DNA from: Membranipora membranacea | Lineage: Eukaryota; Bryozoa; Gymnolaemata; Cheilostomatida; Membraniporidae | NCBI GenBank assembly: GCA_914767715.1 | Contig: OU612066.1 | Location: forward strand, 10,547,001 to 10,611,000 | Direction of reading: 5' to 3' | Length of the DNA stretch: 64,000 bases | In this document: in pieces, positions 53,973 to 64,000 of the stretch | Numbering within the stretch: position 1 is the stretch's first letter | Layout: the number at the start of each line of letters is the position of its first letter | Position numbers and translations under genes: made by a program | The notes under the pieces: model-generated | What the model was told of the DNA's origin: nothing | What the model saw: the letters and a program-made list of their open reading frames with translations, nothing else | Databases searched by the model: none

Positions 53973-56900
53973 ATGTCTGTAAAACTCTTGGCAGTTATTG
54001 CTATGCTGTTGATCGGCACTTGCAGCTCATTCTACATAAATCGAGTCAAGGTGAGCAAAGCAGCGATGCTGCCAGACAATTGTTTCTAATTTTAATATGC
54101 AACACATCATCATTCATTGATTAAAGACACATTAAATCTCATTGTTTATGTTTATTTAAAACTCTCTTTTTAGCCGACCCGAAATCGAGTTCCTAAAGCT
54201 CCAAAGTATAAGATATTTGAGGGAGATATACGAGTATCAAGCTCATTTAATCCAAGGGTAAGTTTAATACATAAACCAAATCTCCAACTTTAAACTATGT
54301 CAGATGCTTTGTAGAATCAGAATTTATAACATCACCTGTAAGCTTTGTGTACACCAAATAAAATAACCTTTTATTCTGAAATTCTCAACTGGCCGTGTTA
54401 ATGCTCAATGAATGGCTCAATAATTTATTTTTACTTGCAGACAAGGAATGCTGTAGCTGATAAAGGACTTCTTTGGCCAGAAGGAGTGATTCCCTATGTC
54501 ATCAGCAATAGATTCAGTAAGTCATCCAAAACTGTAAATAGTTATAGATCTTCAAACGACAACAAAACTTGGTCTGTAATAAAGGGCCTCCTTCATAGTT
54601 TGCTATAATCATCCATCACAAAGAAAGCTAGTTGGTAGGATGGGTACTTTTTAAATCAAACCAGTGAGGGTGGGTCCTCCCTGATCAAACATAAACTTGA
54701 CTAACCTTACCTTACCTTCCAAGTTTATAATAAAATTTATGCCTAAATAATAAACTAAGTATTAACCAGAAATAAATTATCTCTAGTTCAATTCGATCAA
54801 CCAAAATAAGCGCCCTCCTATGCCAGGCCTTCTGGGTGAAGTTTGTCATCTAGATCTTGATTTTATGAGCGAATTTTAGAAATTATTTTTTGTAAAAAGA
54901 AAAGGAGCTTTGTGCTGCAGTCTAGCTGAGACCAAATTATTATCTTGTTCTGCACATTCTGAAATTGGGGATCTGTAATTGTCAGATGCAACATCAAAGA
55001 GAACTTTTCGCAAAGCAATGCAAACGATAGAGGACGCTACAGAGGTAAACGGAAAGAAGTGTATACAGTTCATCCCTAAAACAGAAGAGCGAGATTATGT
55101 AAAGATTGAGTTTTTTAAAGAGTAAGTTTACAACTTAAAATATTTTAAAATCTTTAAAAAATGTTGTCATTACCTAGAATGCAATATCAAGTAAATCACC
55201 ATTTGCTTAGTAATTGTGTTTGTATTAATGCTTGGAAGCTTGGAAACTTTTAAAAATCTTCAAATATGTGTTAATCACTACTACTCTAACCAAGTGAATG
55301 AGCAAAACTTCATTTTGACTCAAGACAAGACCCTTACATTACTATTTTAAATAATCTTTAAAGTTGTTGGTCGGAAATTGGAAAGCTTAAAGGAAAACAG
55401 CAAATATCTCTGGCAACCAAGTGTCTGGCTGAAGGTACAGTGATGCATGAGATTATCCACACACTCGGATTCTTCCATGAACAAAGTCGAGCTGATCGAG
55501 GGAGCTATGTCGATATATTTAGAGATAACATCAAAGCAGGTAGGTCAAGAGAAACAACAGATGATCTTAAGAGATAATCTTAAACAAATACTCTTAAATT
55601 TCAGACCTATCATTCTAAACATGTGCAGCAATCTCTTGAATGTCCATTAGATTTTAGGGTCAGTGAATGCATCTCTCATCAAGATTTGGTGATAAGTATA
55701 AAGTTGATGTTCCTATATTGGTTGTTATCTGCCCTTTTTTCATGTGAGGATAACGATGAACCTGTTACTTTTGTGTTTATAATAGGATCAGAGGGCAACT
55801 TTGAAAGATTCACATTAGGCACTCAAGTTGATCACCTAGACCAGCCATATGACTTTGACAGCATTATGCATTATGGAGAATATAGCATGTCCAAAAAGCC
55901 CGGTGATCCCAACTTCAAGACTATCACACCGAAGTTCGACTTACCAGATGGAGTATTTATCGGCCAGCGAACCCACCTCAGCTCCACTGACATAAAAATG
56001 ATCCAGCTTCTCTACGGCTGTATTTCTAACAGTGAGTTATCAAGACTGTATCAAATGCTGATACGAAATCCTGCTATCTAACCTAGCATATTCAGTGTCT
56101 CTGTTGACTGTTTCCGCAAAGAATATTTTTTCTAGCTAAATTATTGAGGATTACTTTTGGGACCGATAATGGTGGCACATTCATTACCTAAATCACTTAT
56201 GCATGGGTATCTTAATGTATAATGTTTTTATAAAATTTTAGAAAAGGAGGAGGACACAACTCCAGGGCTTTGTAGAGATAAGTTACCTAACTGTGAGATG
56301 TACGGAGAGCAGGCTTGTCAGGATCTGCCTATATGGGCAGCTAATAACTGTGAGCGGACCTGCAAAGTGTGCATCCCAGGTAAGTTTGTGTTCAATATGA
56401 GTCAATATTCCTTTAGTATATTTACCAAACATGTCATGAAATCTATTTCCTCTATTAAATGCAAAATAGGTAGATCACGCCCAAAGTTATTGGTACTTGG
56501 TACTTGGTACTTGGTACTTGGTACTTGGTACTTGGTTTTTGTTTTTGTTTCTAAGACGGGTCTGGCAAAGTGATTACTGTTCAACTTTTTCATCTTTCGT
56601 GAACACATTTGAATGCCATTTAGGATAACAAATTCAAACAGTCTTCCTTTTCATACGCCATCCAGCCAAAATTATCATAAACATTGATCAAAAGTAAGCA
56701 ACACAATACATTCATAATTTCAATTGTAGTATGTGAGAATAAACGTTCGGACTGTGAATCGACATATGGCGAGAACGTCTGCACTGGTGAATGGAAGGGC
56801 TGGGCAACCGAGAACTGTGCTAAGATGTGCGGACTGGGAGACTGTGAGGTGCAGAAGCAAGGTAATTATAGCAAACTTGTATCATGAGTAGCATATTGCG

Positions 56901-59791
56901 CTGGTACAGCACTAGATTTTGAAACCTCATAGGCGCAATTGAAAATAAAGGGGGGCAATTTCTCAAGCTACACATACTTTTTACCCGGAAGAGCTATGAA
57001 ATTTTTCTGTGAAAAAATATTGCATATATACTGCAGTCCTAGCTGCTGTACTATATATTGTTTCGGTCCTTCTGTAGTCTCTAATCTAAGCTTCATTGGA
57101 AAGTCAATTTGATTCTCAAAAATTAAGAGAAAACATTCTATTGATCTGACTTGAATCAGGGAGCATAGAGTAATTCTGCCAATAACCTCTTTCTAATGAT
57201 TCTAATTTCTGTCTTCTCTCCAGTTGCGGAAGTATGTGAGGACACCATCACGGACTGTGCTTCATACGGCAAGGGTGTCTGCCAATCTCATCGTAACTGG
57301 GCTAATCAGAGATGTAAAGAGTTCTGTGGCTTTTGTCATATGGGTAAGAACTATGTCTGACTTCCCCACAATCACATCACCACTGCTTCAATCATTCACT
57401 TAACTTTTCTACTACCAAAATAAAGAAAATGGCTGGCAGCCATACCGCATACTCTTTGCCTCTTCCAGATCTCTGCTAGTACAGATGGTATGTGGCTTTT
57501 ATGTGAATACTAAATGGGACGTTTGTGTTTGCAGGTGATGATACCAGCACAAAAGCTGTGGTGATTACCACTCCGCCGTGCCAGGACACGATGGATTGCT
57601 CCGGGTTTTCCAAGTCAGCCTGTAGCATGAGCTTTATGACTCAGAGATGTCCCCAATACTGTGGACTTTGTCCAGCAGGTGAGCATTGGATATATCATTT
57701 TGATAAACTTGATTTTGGTGGACAACTCCAAGTATATGCAGAGTACTTTGAAGAAGTAAGAGGACATAATATATTGTCATATAAAGGATCAATTAACGGT
57801 TTGGAACAAAGCAAGAGTGAAAACTTCTTTTGGATGCAAAACACTCTTATGAGGTATTAATTTTTTGTTAGGCGATTCTGTGACAACGACTCCTAAGCCG
57901 ACCTGCCAGGATAAGTTATCAGACTGCTCGGCCTACGGATCTGATGTCTGTATTGATTATGCCAACTGGTCTAAAGATAACTGTGCCAACTTCTGTGATG
58001 TCTGTCCTGCTAACTCTGGTGAGTAAACTTTATTGGTGGTGGTGCTGCTCTCAGATTTGCTCAAAATCTAATCTGTCGTGTAAAAGCTCAAAACCTGCTT
58101 ATTGATTTCACACCGTCAGTGAAAATAAGTATAGAAAACCTGGTGCTGGTGAGGGTTCAATTTAAATTGCTGCTGAAATAAATGGTAAACCAAATTTTGT
58201 TTCATGTGCTAGGGAGTTTACAAAGCTGTCAGGATAAGCGATCAGATTGCGATGACTATGGGAAGTCTGTTTGCACGGATTATCCAGATTGGTCCCGAGA
58301 GAACTGTCAAAACTTCTGTGGCAGCTGTTGAAGACATAGCAAACCATAAAATATCTAATTTTGATTCTTGATTAAATGCTATAAATAAATTCTGATGTTT
58401 ATTTATGTAGATTTAGATCTTCACCATTTTTTGATTCAAATGATTCGCTCTATTTCACAATCATTGATCTTGGTAAAGCATTATCAAATTTTCAGTTTTC
58501 TAAAAAAATTCATGCTGGCAAAATATATTAAAGCTGCCGAGCTACCTGATTGTATTTATACATTTATTGTTGTGAAATAAATAAAAGAATCCTATTAGAA
58601 GAAACAAGTGGGTTGTTTTTGATCGACCTAAGATGAAAACATCAAAGGTGCTCCCAAAAACGTTTAGAGGAAGAGACATGACTTGATTGACCTACATTAG
58701 ACCGAAAACATAAAATTCCTGGCTAACCAGTCTATAATCGCTATATAAATATCATTTTTAGGAAATACCAAAACAAAGACCACCCAAAAACCAACTACCA
58801 CACACACAACAAGAACAACTACACCAACCACCACCCCAACAACCACACCAACCACCACAATCAAAGTAGTCGAGGAGTGCAAAGACACAATTACAGATTG
58901 TGCGGACTACGGCCTTAATCTCTGTAGTGGCCATTATGAATATTACATGAGACCGAGATGCTCTAAATTCTGTGGATTCTGCGGCATTGATGGTAAGAAA
59001 ATTTTTTAATTCTATTGAAAATCAGATCGAAATTTGTCTATTCTTCTTCCCAGGTTCAAATTTTATAAATTTAGCACCTGGGAGGAAAAATAGAAAACCT
59101 TATAAAATTTACAAACAAAAATAACCGCAATGAAAATAAACAAGACTTAAGTAAGACACCCAGTCAGTGAAGATCTGGACATCATTCTCTAATATACTAA
59201 TATCTACTCTGTATTCTTTTTAGACTTTGTAGCAGTTGAGGAGGAAACCACAGTAGCTACTGATATTGTACAGGCCACCTGTCAAGACAAACTCTCTGAC
59301 TGTGCCGCGTACACCAGCTATTACTGCTCTGGTGCACACAGTGCTTGGGGTCTGAAAAACTGCGCCAACTTCTGTGGTCGCTGTCACGAATGTAAGCATC
59401 GCATTAAGTAACAAATTCTAGCGATCTTTCAAAGTTGTCTGTTCTTTGAAGCATAGAGGATAACTTGAATGTGATTTTATTCATTTAGTTTTAATTATAA
59501 CTTCCGACTATGGCCAAGCGCATAAAAAGCATCTGCATAGCATATACCAAAAATCAGATTCAGTTGGGCAAAATACAAAATATTGAGCCCAGGAATAACC
59601 GTTGCCCGAGCCATGCCATGTCATGTCATGCCACTTAGACTAAGCATTTGACTTTCATTTTTTCAGTGGTGCAGACAAAGTGTGAAGACAAGAGAAACGA
59701 CTGCCAAGATTATGGGCTAGCCTTATGCTACCAGAGCGATTACAGAAAGTTCATGACTTCTGAATGCTCTAAGTTCTGTAATTTCTGTTAG
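53973..59791 (+). CDS. Astacin metalloprotease with ShKT array, two possible 3' ends
   Basis: Secreted zinc endopeptidase. Exons 1-11: 53,973-54,050, 54,174-54,257, 54,441-54,516, 54,986-55,121, 55,364-55,539, 55,786-56,031, 56,242-56,379, 56,730-56,861, 57,224-57,343, 57,535-57,678, 57,872-58,018. Form A ends with exon 58,213-58,331 (531 aa, six ShKT). Form B skips it and uses 58,762-58,992, 59,224-59,391 and 59,667-59,791 (666 aa, eight ShKT, with a Thr-rich linker). Signal peptide 1-20; FEGD (41-44) is the prodomain aspartate switch; H153, E154, H157 and H163 are the zinc-binding HExxHxxGFxHE motif; SIMHY (209-213) is the Met-turn. All ShKT exons have phase 1-1 boundaries. AATAAA lies at 58,384 after the form A stop. 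Astacin-ShKT proteins act in matrix remodelling or digestion. The form B exons have no signal peptide of their own, so they most likely belong to this gene. Confidence 0.88.
56488..56536 (+). repeat. 7-bp minisatellite in an intron of the astacin gene
   Basis: About six tandem copies of TTGGTAC, then a T-rich tail, in the intron after the first ShKT exon. Confidence 0.85.
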
Positions 59792-61592
59792 TCACAGCCA
59801 GAGCCGTCAAATACAACAACTTAAAACATTTCTGATTCATCACAGCTTTTTATTATCCTTTACATTGAGTGTGCTTTATGTAAAACATTTTTATCCCTTT
59901 TCACAAAGACTATATTTAGAAATCCCAAGTAGTTCAAGTTGAGTGCGTGAGTTTCTTTCAAACCTCCGAACTTTCAAGTTATTCTATATCATTCATTTTG
60001 TATCCTAACAATTATCAGAAAAATTTAATTTTGATTCAAATTAAATTGCTATGCGTGATAACAGGCTTATTTGTTTAATAGTTGAGCACTCATTACTTTT
60101 TTATCCGCAGTCTTATTTATTTTGTTGTTTTATGGTCCATTTTTTCTCAAGTATTTACACTTATTCGCTGCCTTTGCAATATTTGAGCTCCTTTGCAATC
60201 TCGTCACAAAAACAAGGATCTTGACATTTACAATATCGATATGAAATACCTAATATACCTAGTAAACATTCTCATTCTTCACATTCCATATGTTTGAGAA
60301 TCTTGACCAGCAAAATAAGTGAGCTGATGATAACGGAATTCAGCTTTGACCTAATGAACTAAGCAGAAAAGCTTTGAACCCCTTATGTTACCTTTCATCT
60401 AATTAATTATTCCGACGATGTTAACTGTGACATGATCATAACAAAATCAAAGGTACCAGTCATCCTGTTGGAGGCACTTGACATGAACTGCCTCGTCTAT
60501 GCAAATCATCTCAAGATCAATCCAGAGCGCCTGCTTAGACATTGACTGTCACGAAATCCATCTTCTGGGCCTTAACAATCCAGGTCAACTTTTAATATTA
60601 AAGATCCTGCACTCCCGAGCTAGGGTGTACAATACTGTCAAACTGATGAGCTGTGTCTGTCAATTCATTCATCTTTTGGAAATAAAGTTAGCTTCGCCCT
60701 CCTAGTTGATATATCATTGATAAACCTTCATTCGAAATCGTAACCTGAATGCAGCGCGATGTTGATGCTGCCACTAACATTAGCCTCCACAAAGTTTATA
60801 TGTTTTATCCACACTCCTAGGGGCTTTCTAATAATAACATCGACTCACAGGTGTTTGAGAGCTCCACTACTTATCCTGTCATATCGAATTTGGCTGCGGT
60901 CAATTTCATGCTCCTCTTACACAACTGCTGCCCCATGTCAAGGACATTTTATGATGTCATGGCTTACACATAAAGCCATTAAGTTTGCAGACGTCACAAC
61001 GCCACCCAAAATGTAGGAGAATAACATCAACAAAATTATTTTTCTACCACAATTGGGATCTCAATGATAGTCGGAAATCTCGCCCCCTCGGGGTAGGGGG
61101 ACGACTTATACGTCAATGGGCGAATGAATATAATTAGTGAGGGTTAGTAAAAAAATGGATACCGCCTGTTATAACTCAGAATATAATAAATATTGTTGTT
61201 TTCGTACTAAGGGACCAGGTAAAGAATATTATACTCTACCTGGTCCCTTAGTACAAAAGCAACTTTTCAAGTAGCAATATAGCCCTTGAAATTGGTGATA
61301 ACAAAGCCATCAAACTGTGTACATAGCTTTCAATCGACAATAAGAGATAATCACCGGGGAGATGCTTATCATTTTACACTTTCTAAGCTTTGACCACGCG
61401 CCGTCATACCGACACATCAAAGTCTTACCATTTGTATATTCAGGTCCACTGAGACATATGAATGATTGTCAATGATACAGTCAGTAATACTTAGGATAAC
61501 GAGGTATAGCTATTAGCTAATACATCATATGCGAGCAAATCTTCAATTTAAGCTGACCTAGAGTTATTTAGAGAATTTAGCTGCCTGTCACA
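59792..61592. other. Intergenic region between the astacin and Tctex1-domain genes
   Basis: No gene is recognised. Open stretches at 60,499-60,705 and 60,759-61,016 have no domain. A short CG-containing stretch (about 61,080-61,110) and a strong hairpin (61,204-61,254) precede the next gene. Confidence 0.55.
61204..61254. repeat. Perfect 18-bp inverted repeat (hairpin)
   Basis: GTACTAAGGGACCAGGTA and its exact complement are separated by 15 AT-rich nt. The similarity extends a few bases further with mismatches (GTTTTC against GCTTTT). It is probably a tiny MITE about 340 bp upstream of the Tctex1-domain gene. No clear target duplication. Confidence 0.65.
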
Positions 61593-63044
61593 ATGTCTCA
61601 AGTGAAACCAGCCCCAGCTGTGACCGTGACAATCACTAAATCAGACCGACGCATCAGTGAGTCAAGTAGTAAGAGTTCAGTTCACAAAGCACCGCCATCA
61701 GCGGGCCGGGGCGGCTCAGTAACATTCAACTCTAATGAAGGTACACCGCAACATTATCGCAGAGATTCACTGGGACAACTCCATCTGTTCCCAATAGAAT
61801 TCGGTAGAAGGAAAAGGTCGTTCTCATGGCAGGGACATCCCCTACGTAAGTTTGAGTTACTCTGCCACTAGATTAAAAGTGCTCAGACGACTCCAATGCC
61901 AGTTAGTGACATTACATTATCAACCACTCAAATGAGTGGTTGATAATGTAATGCCACAAACTCACATTGCAGCCATCTGAGACTTAGACTTCTCTGTAAC
62001 CTTCATAGCAATCTCATCTTGGATGTGAGCGTCATGAATATTATGCCCGCAGTAACTAACTGCTTGGGGTAATAACATTCGATAGTCAATAGTCGATAGT
62101 CGATACTGTAGATTTTCAACCAACATTTTGTTTCTATGTTAATTGATTCTACAGATCTAACGATACCCATTCCATATGTTTTAGCTACAAAGGTGGAGTT
62201 TGAGCCTACCTACAGAACAGAATCAATGTGTAAAGTTCCCTTCAATGAAATCCAGGATATGATGAAACAGGAAATGGATGAAATGTTACATGATCTTGAC
62301 TACAACATCTTTGAAGCTCCGAACTGGTCCCGGGTTAGTACAGTATCTTATCATTTCCTTACCCGTACAATTTTTCCTGTTGAAAACTTTAGGGTTAGAA
62401 AGTACGATGAACAGTTGCAGGGACTTTGTTTTTAGATAAAATCATCATAAATGGATACATTGCTAAAATATATCTCGTCCACACGGGAAAATACAACAAA
62501 CAGATGGCGCGCTTACCACTTCACAAAACTAGATCTCTTGCTAGAGACACCGAACCAAGCACTGTTAAAGGTCTTTTCTAGTACAAAATTCTCATGGCCC
62601 ATCCCAGCAGCATGAAACCATCCCTCTGTCAGTCTAACAGCCCAAATGTTCCTCCTTAATAACTCGTATTTTAACATTTACCACCATGGCTAATGCATAT
62701 GGCGTATAGCTATGGAGCTCCCTATAATGGCTATTTTTACATTCGTAAAAATATTTATATGACGTAAAACTAAACTCAGGTATAACCTACAATTAACAGA
62801 TATTCGTAAATTAATGTTGTAGGTGCTAACAGACAGACTCAAATCGGAGACAAAGAATAGACTTATGATTGGGCACCGGTATAAGATTGTGGTGACTGTC
62901 GTCATCACTCAGGATTGTAAACAAAGCATGCAGATCTGCTCACGCTGTCTATGGGAGAAAGACAGTGACACTTTTATATCCTACACATACAAAAATAAAA
63001 GCCTCATTGCAGTGGCTAATATTTACTGTGTCTATACACCATGA
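61593..63044 (+). CDS. Tctex1-domain dynein light chain-like protein (217 aa, 3 exons)
   Basis: Member of the Tctex1/DYNLT family, light chains of cytoplasmic and ciliary dynein that dimerise and bind dynein intermediate chain or cargo. Exons: 61,593-61,845, 62,155-62,333 and 62,823-63,044 (phases 1 and 0; GT-AG). Residues 1-85 are a Ser/Arg-rich, likely disordered N-terminus. The Tctex1 domain follows from about 100 ('PTYRTES' opening, two helices) to the end. The beta-strand core is recognisable in 'YKIVVTVVI', 'SRCLWEKDSDTFISY' and the terminal 'SLIAVANIYCVY'. The layout and final motif resemble the DYNLT5 (TCTEX1D1) group more than the short DYNLT1/3 chains. ATG context CACAATGTC. A ciliary role is likely by family but unproven here. 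Confidence 0.88.
61910..61953. repeat. Intronic 21-bp perfect palindrome
   Basis: CATTACATTATCAACCACTCA and its exact complement are separated only by AA, in intron 1 of the Tctex1-domain gene. Further partial pairing lies outside (GTG/CAC). A hairpin this tight looks like a mini-MITE or a recent palindromic duplication. Confidence 0.7.
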
Positions 63045-64000
63045 GGTTTTTATTAGAAAATAGTTCTCAGCCTGCTGCCCATGGCTGTTTGTGGCATAAC
63101 ATTAAATTGATAAAAATGTTTTGCCGCAAACATACACTTGCAGCCGTCTGGGCACTAACTGGAAATTGGACAGTGTTCAGCGGAGTTGTCTCCTATTGAA
63201 AAGTCGGAAGACAACTTTAGATGGTTGGATGTATATTATATATGACTAGTCGGTTTTGGGTATGATAAAAGTTGTTCTTGCTATATACTGCCATCATTTG
63301 TGCTGACCGAGGCCACTGAAATACCGTCAGGCAAGTTTTGCATTATTTTGCATCCTGCTATACTATTATTGTATCAAGTTTAATGTAATAGACATCAAAA
63401 TCCATAGACTTGTATTGGTAGTTTTTCTTCATATGACCAGACTAGTTTTATTAATCTGCAATAGACATCTATCATTGCAACTGTATCAGTAATTCATATA
63501 TACTGTAGGCTAATATTACCAATAGGTATCATACACAACTTATGGAATATAAACATCAGTTGTCATCCGAAGGCATTTTACATAATAACAGAAAAGGCTA
63601 GGGTTCACATTGGGCAGAAAACTCCGGCATTTGGTAAAAGCTATTGAAACCATAATCAGGGAGGGTGGGGTGGGACACCCTTCCTGCCGTAATAATAAGT
63701 AAACATGATAATATATTGTATTGATTTCTCATTTGTACATGGATAGTGCAAACAGTAGGATCATAGATTGACAGATATACATTCTCCCTTGCCTCAACAT
63801 TTGAGATTGATCGTTTAGGTCAGTTGGCAACAGTGATGAATCCAATACCTAATTATTTTATAGCAACTAGAGTACATGCAAAAAGCTCTAAACACATAAA
63901 CAGGTTTTCGCAGGATAGTTTTTGCATAAAAAGATGAAACCTGAAATTTATAGATAAAACCTGAAAGGGAATGCTTTGCATGTGTCAGCAAAAGGGATTC
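63045..64000. other. Right-edge sequence, nothing recognised
   Basis: 3' flank of the Tctex1-domain gene, AT-rich, with no coding, RNA or repeat signal that I can support. Confidence 0.5.

Noticed and set aside
58762-59791. Separate gene downstream of the astacin gene
   Set aside because: No start codon or signal peptide precedes the exons, and the first acceptor is in phase with astacin exon 11, so alternative 3' exons are more likely.

Overview
This is a metazoan nuclear genome window: AT-rich, with split genes, GT-AG introns of roughly 0.1-1 kb, secreted multidomain proteins, class A GPCRs, a TRIM-type gene, an ependymin-related gene and a Tctex1-domain gene. Several transposon families are visible by their repeats. 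The species cannot be named from the sequence alone. The gene content and the tandem, intronless GPCRs fit a marine invertebrate such as a cnidarian, placozoan or echinoderm. There are no prokaryotic features and no CRISPR array.

The left two thirds (about 2.25-39.4 kb) is a tandem segmental duplication. Copy 1 spans about 2,255-22,857 and copy 2 about 25,300-39,420. Each copy carries, on the minus strand, a broken GPCR, one intact intronless 287-codon GPCR, a locus for a small secreted ShKT-domain protein, and a further partial GPCR. Copy 1 has been enlarged by later insertions. A 3.1-kb DNA-transposon-like insert split the first GPCR. A nested pair of LTR retrotransposons (10,843-15,104) also landed there: an outer element without recognisable coding capacity holds an inner element whose only gene is gag. 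Copy 2 keeps the outer element's insertion site empty. The ShKT gene is intact in copy 2 (35,355-36,682) and broken in copy 1. A 1.37-kb palindromic element lies between the two copies.

The right third (42.5-64 kb) is ordinary single-copy gene territory. From left to right it holds an ependymin-related secreted protein (+), an 11-exon B-box/TRIM-like protein (-), an astacin metalloprotease followed by a long array of ShKT modules (+), and a Tctex1/DYNLT dynein light-chain-like protein (+). I reconstructed these genes exon by exon; all splice phases close and terminal stops are in frame.

The main story is that the small ShKT genes are protease-less derivatives of the astacin-ShKT gene. They share its promoter, TATA box, signal-peptide exon and introns. 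The whole catalytic domain and two ShKT modules are gone, and two exons are in-frame fusions of exons that remain separate in the astacin gene. That derivative was then co-duplicated with the GPCR genes.

Other notable items are a SINE-like insertion with a U2 snRNA-like head that duplicated a splice donor of the TRIM gene, a 68-bp hairpin MITE with an 8-bp target duplication, and a TTAA-flanked DNA element.
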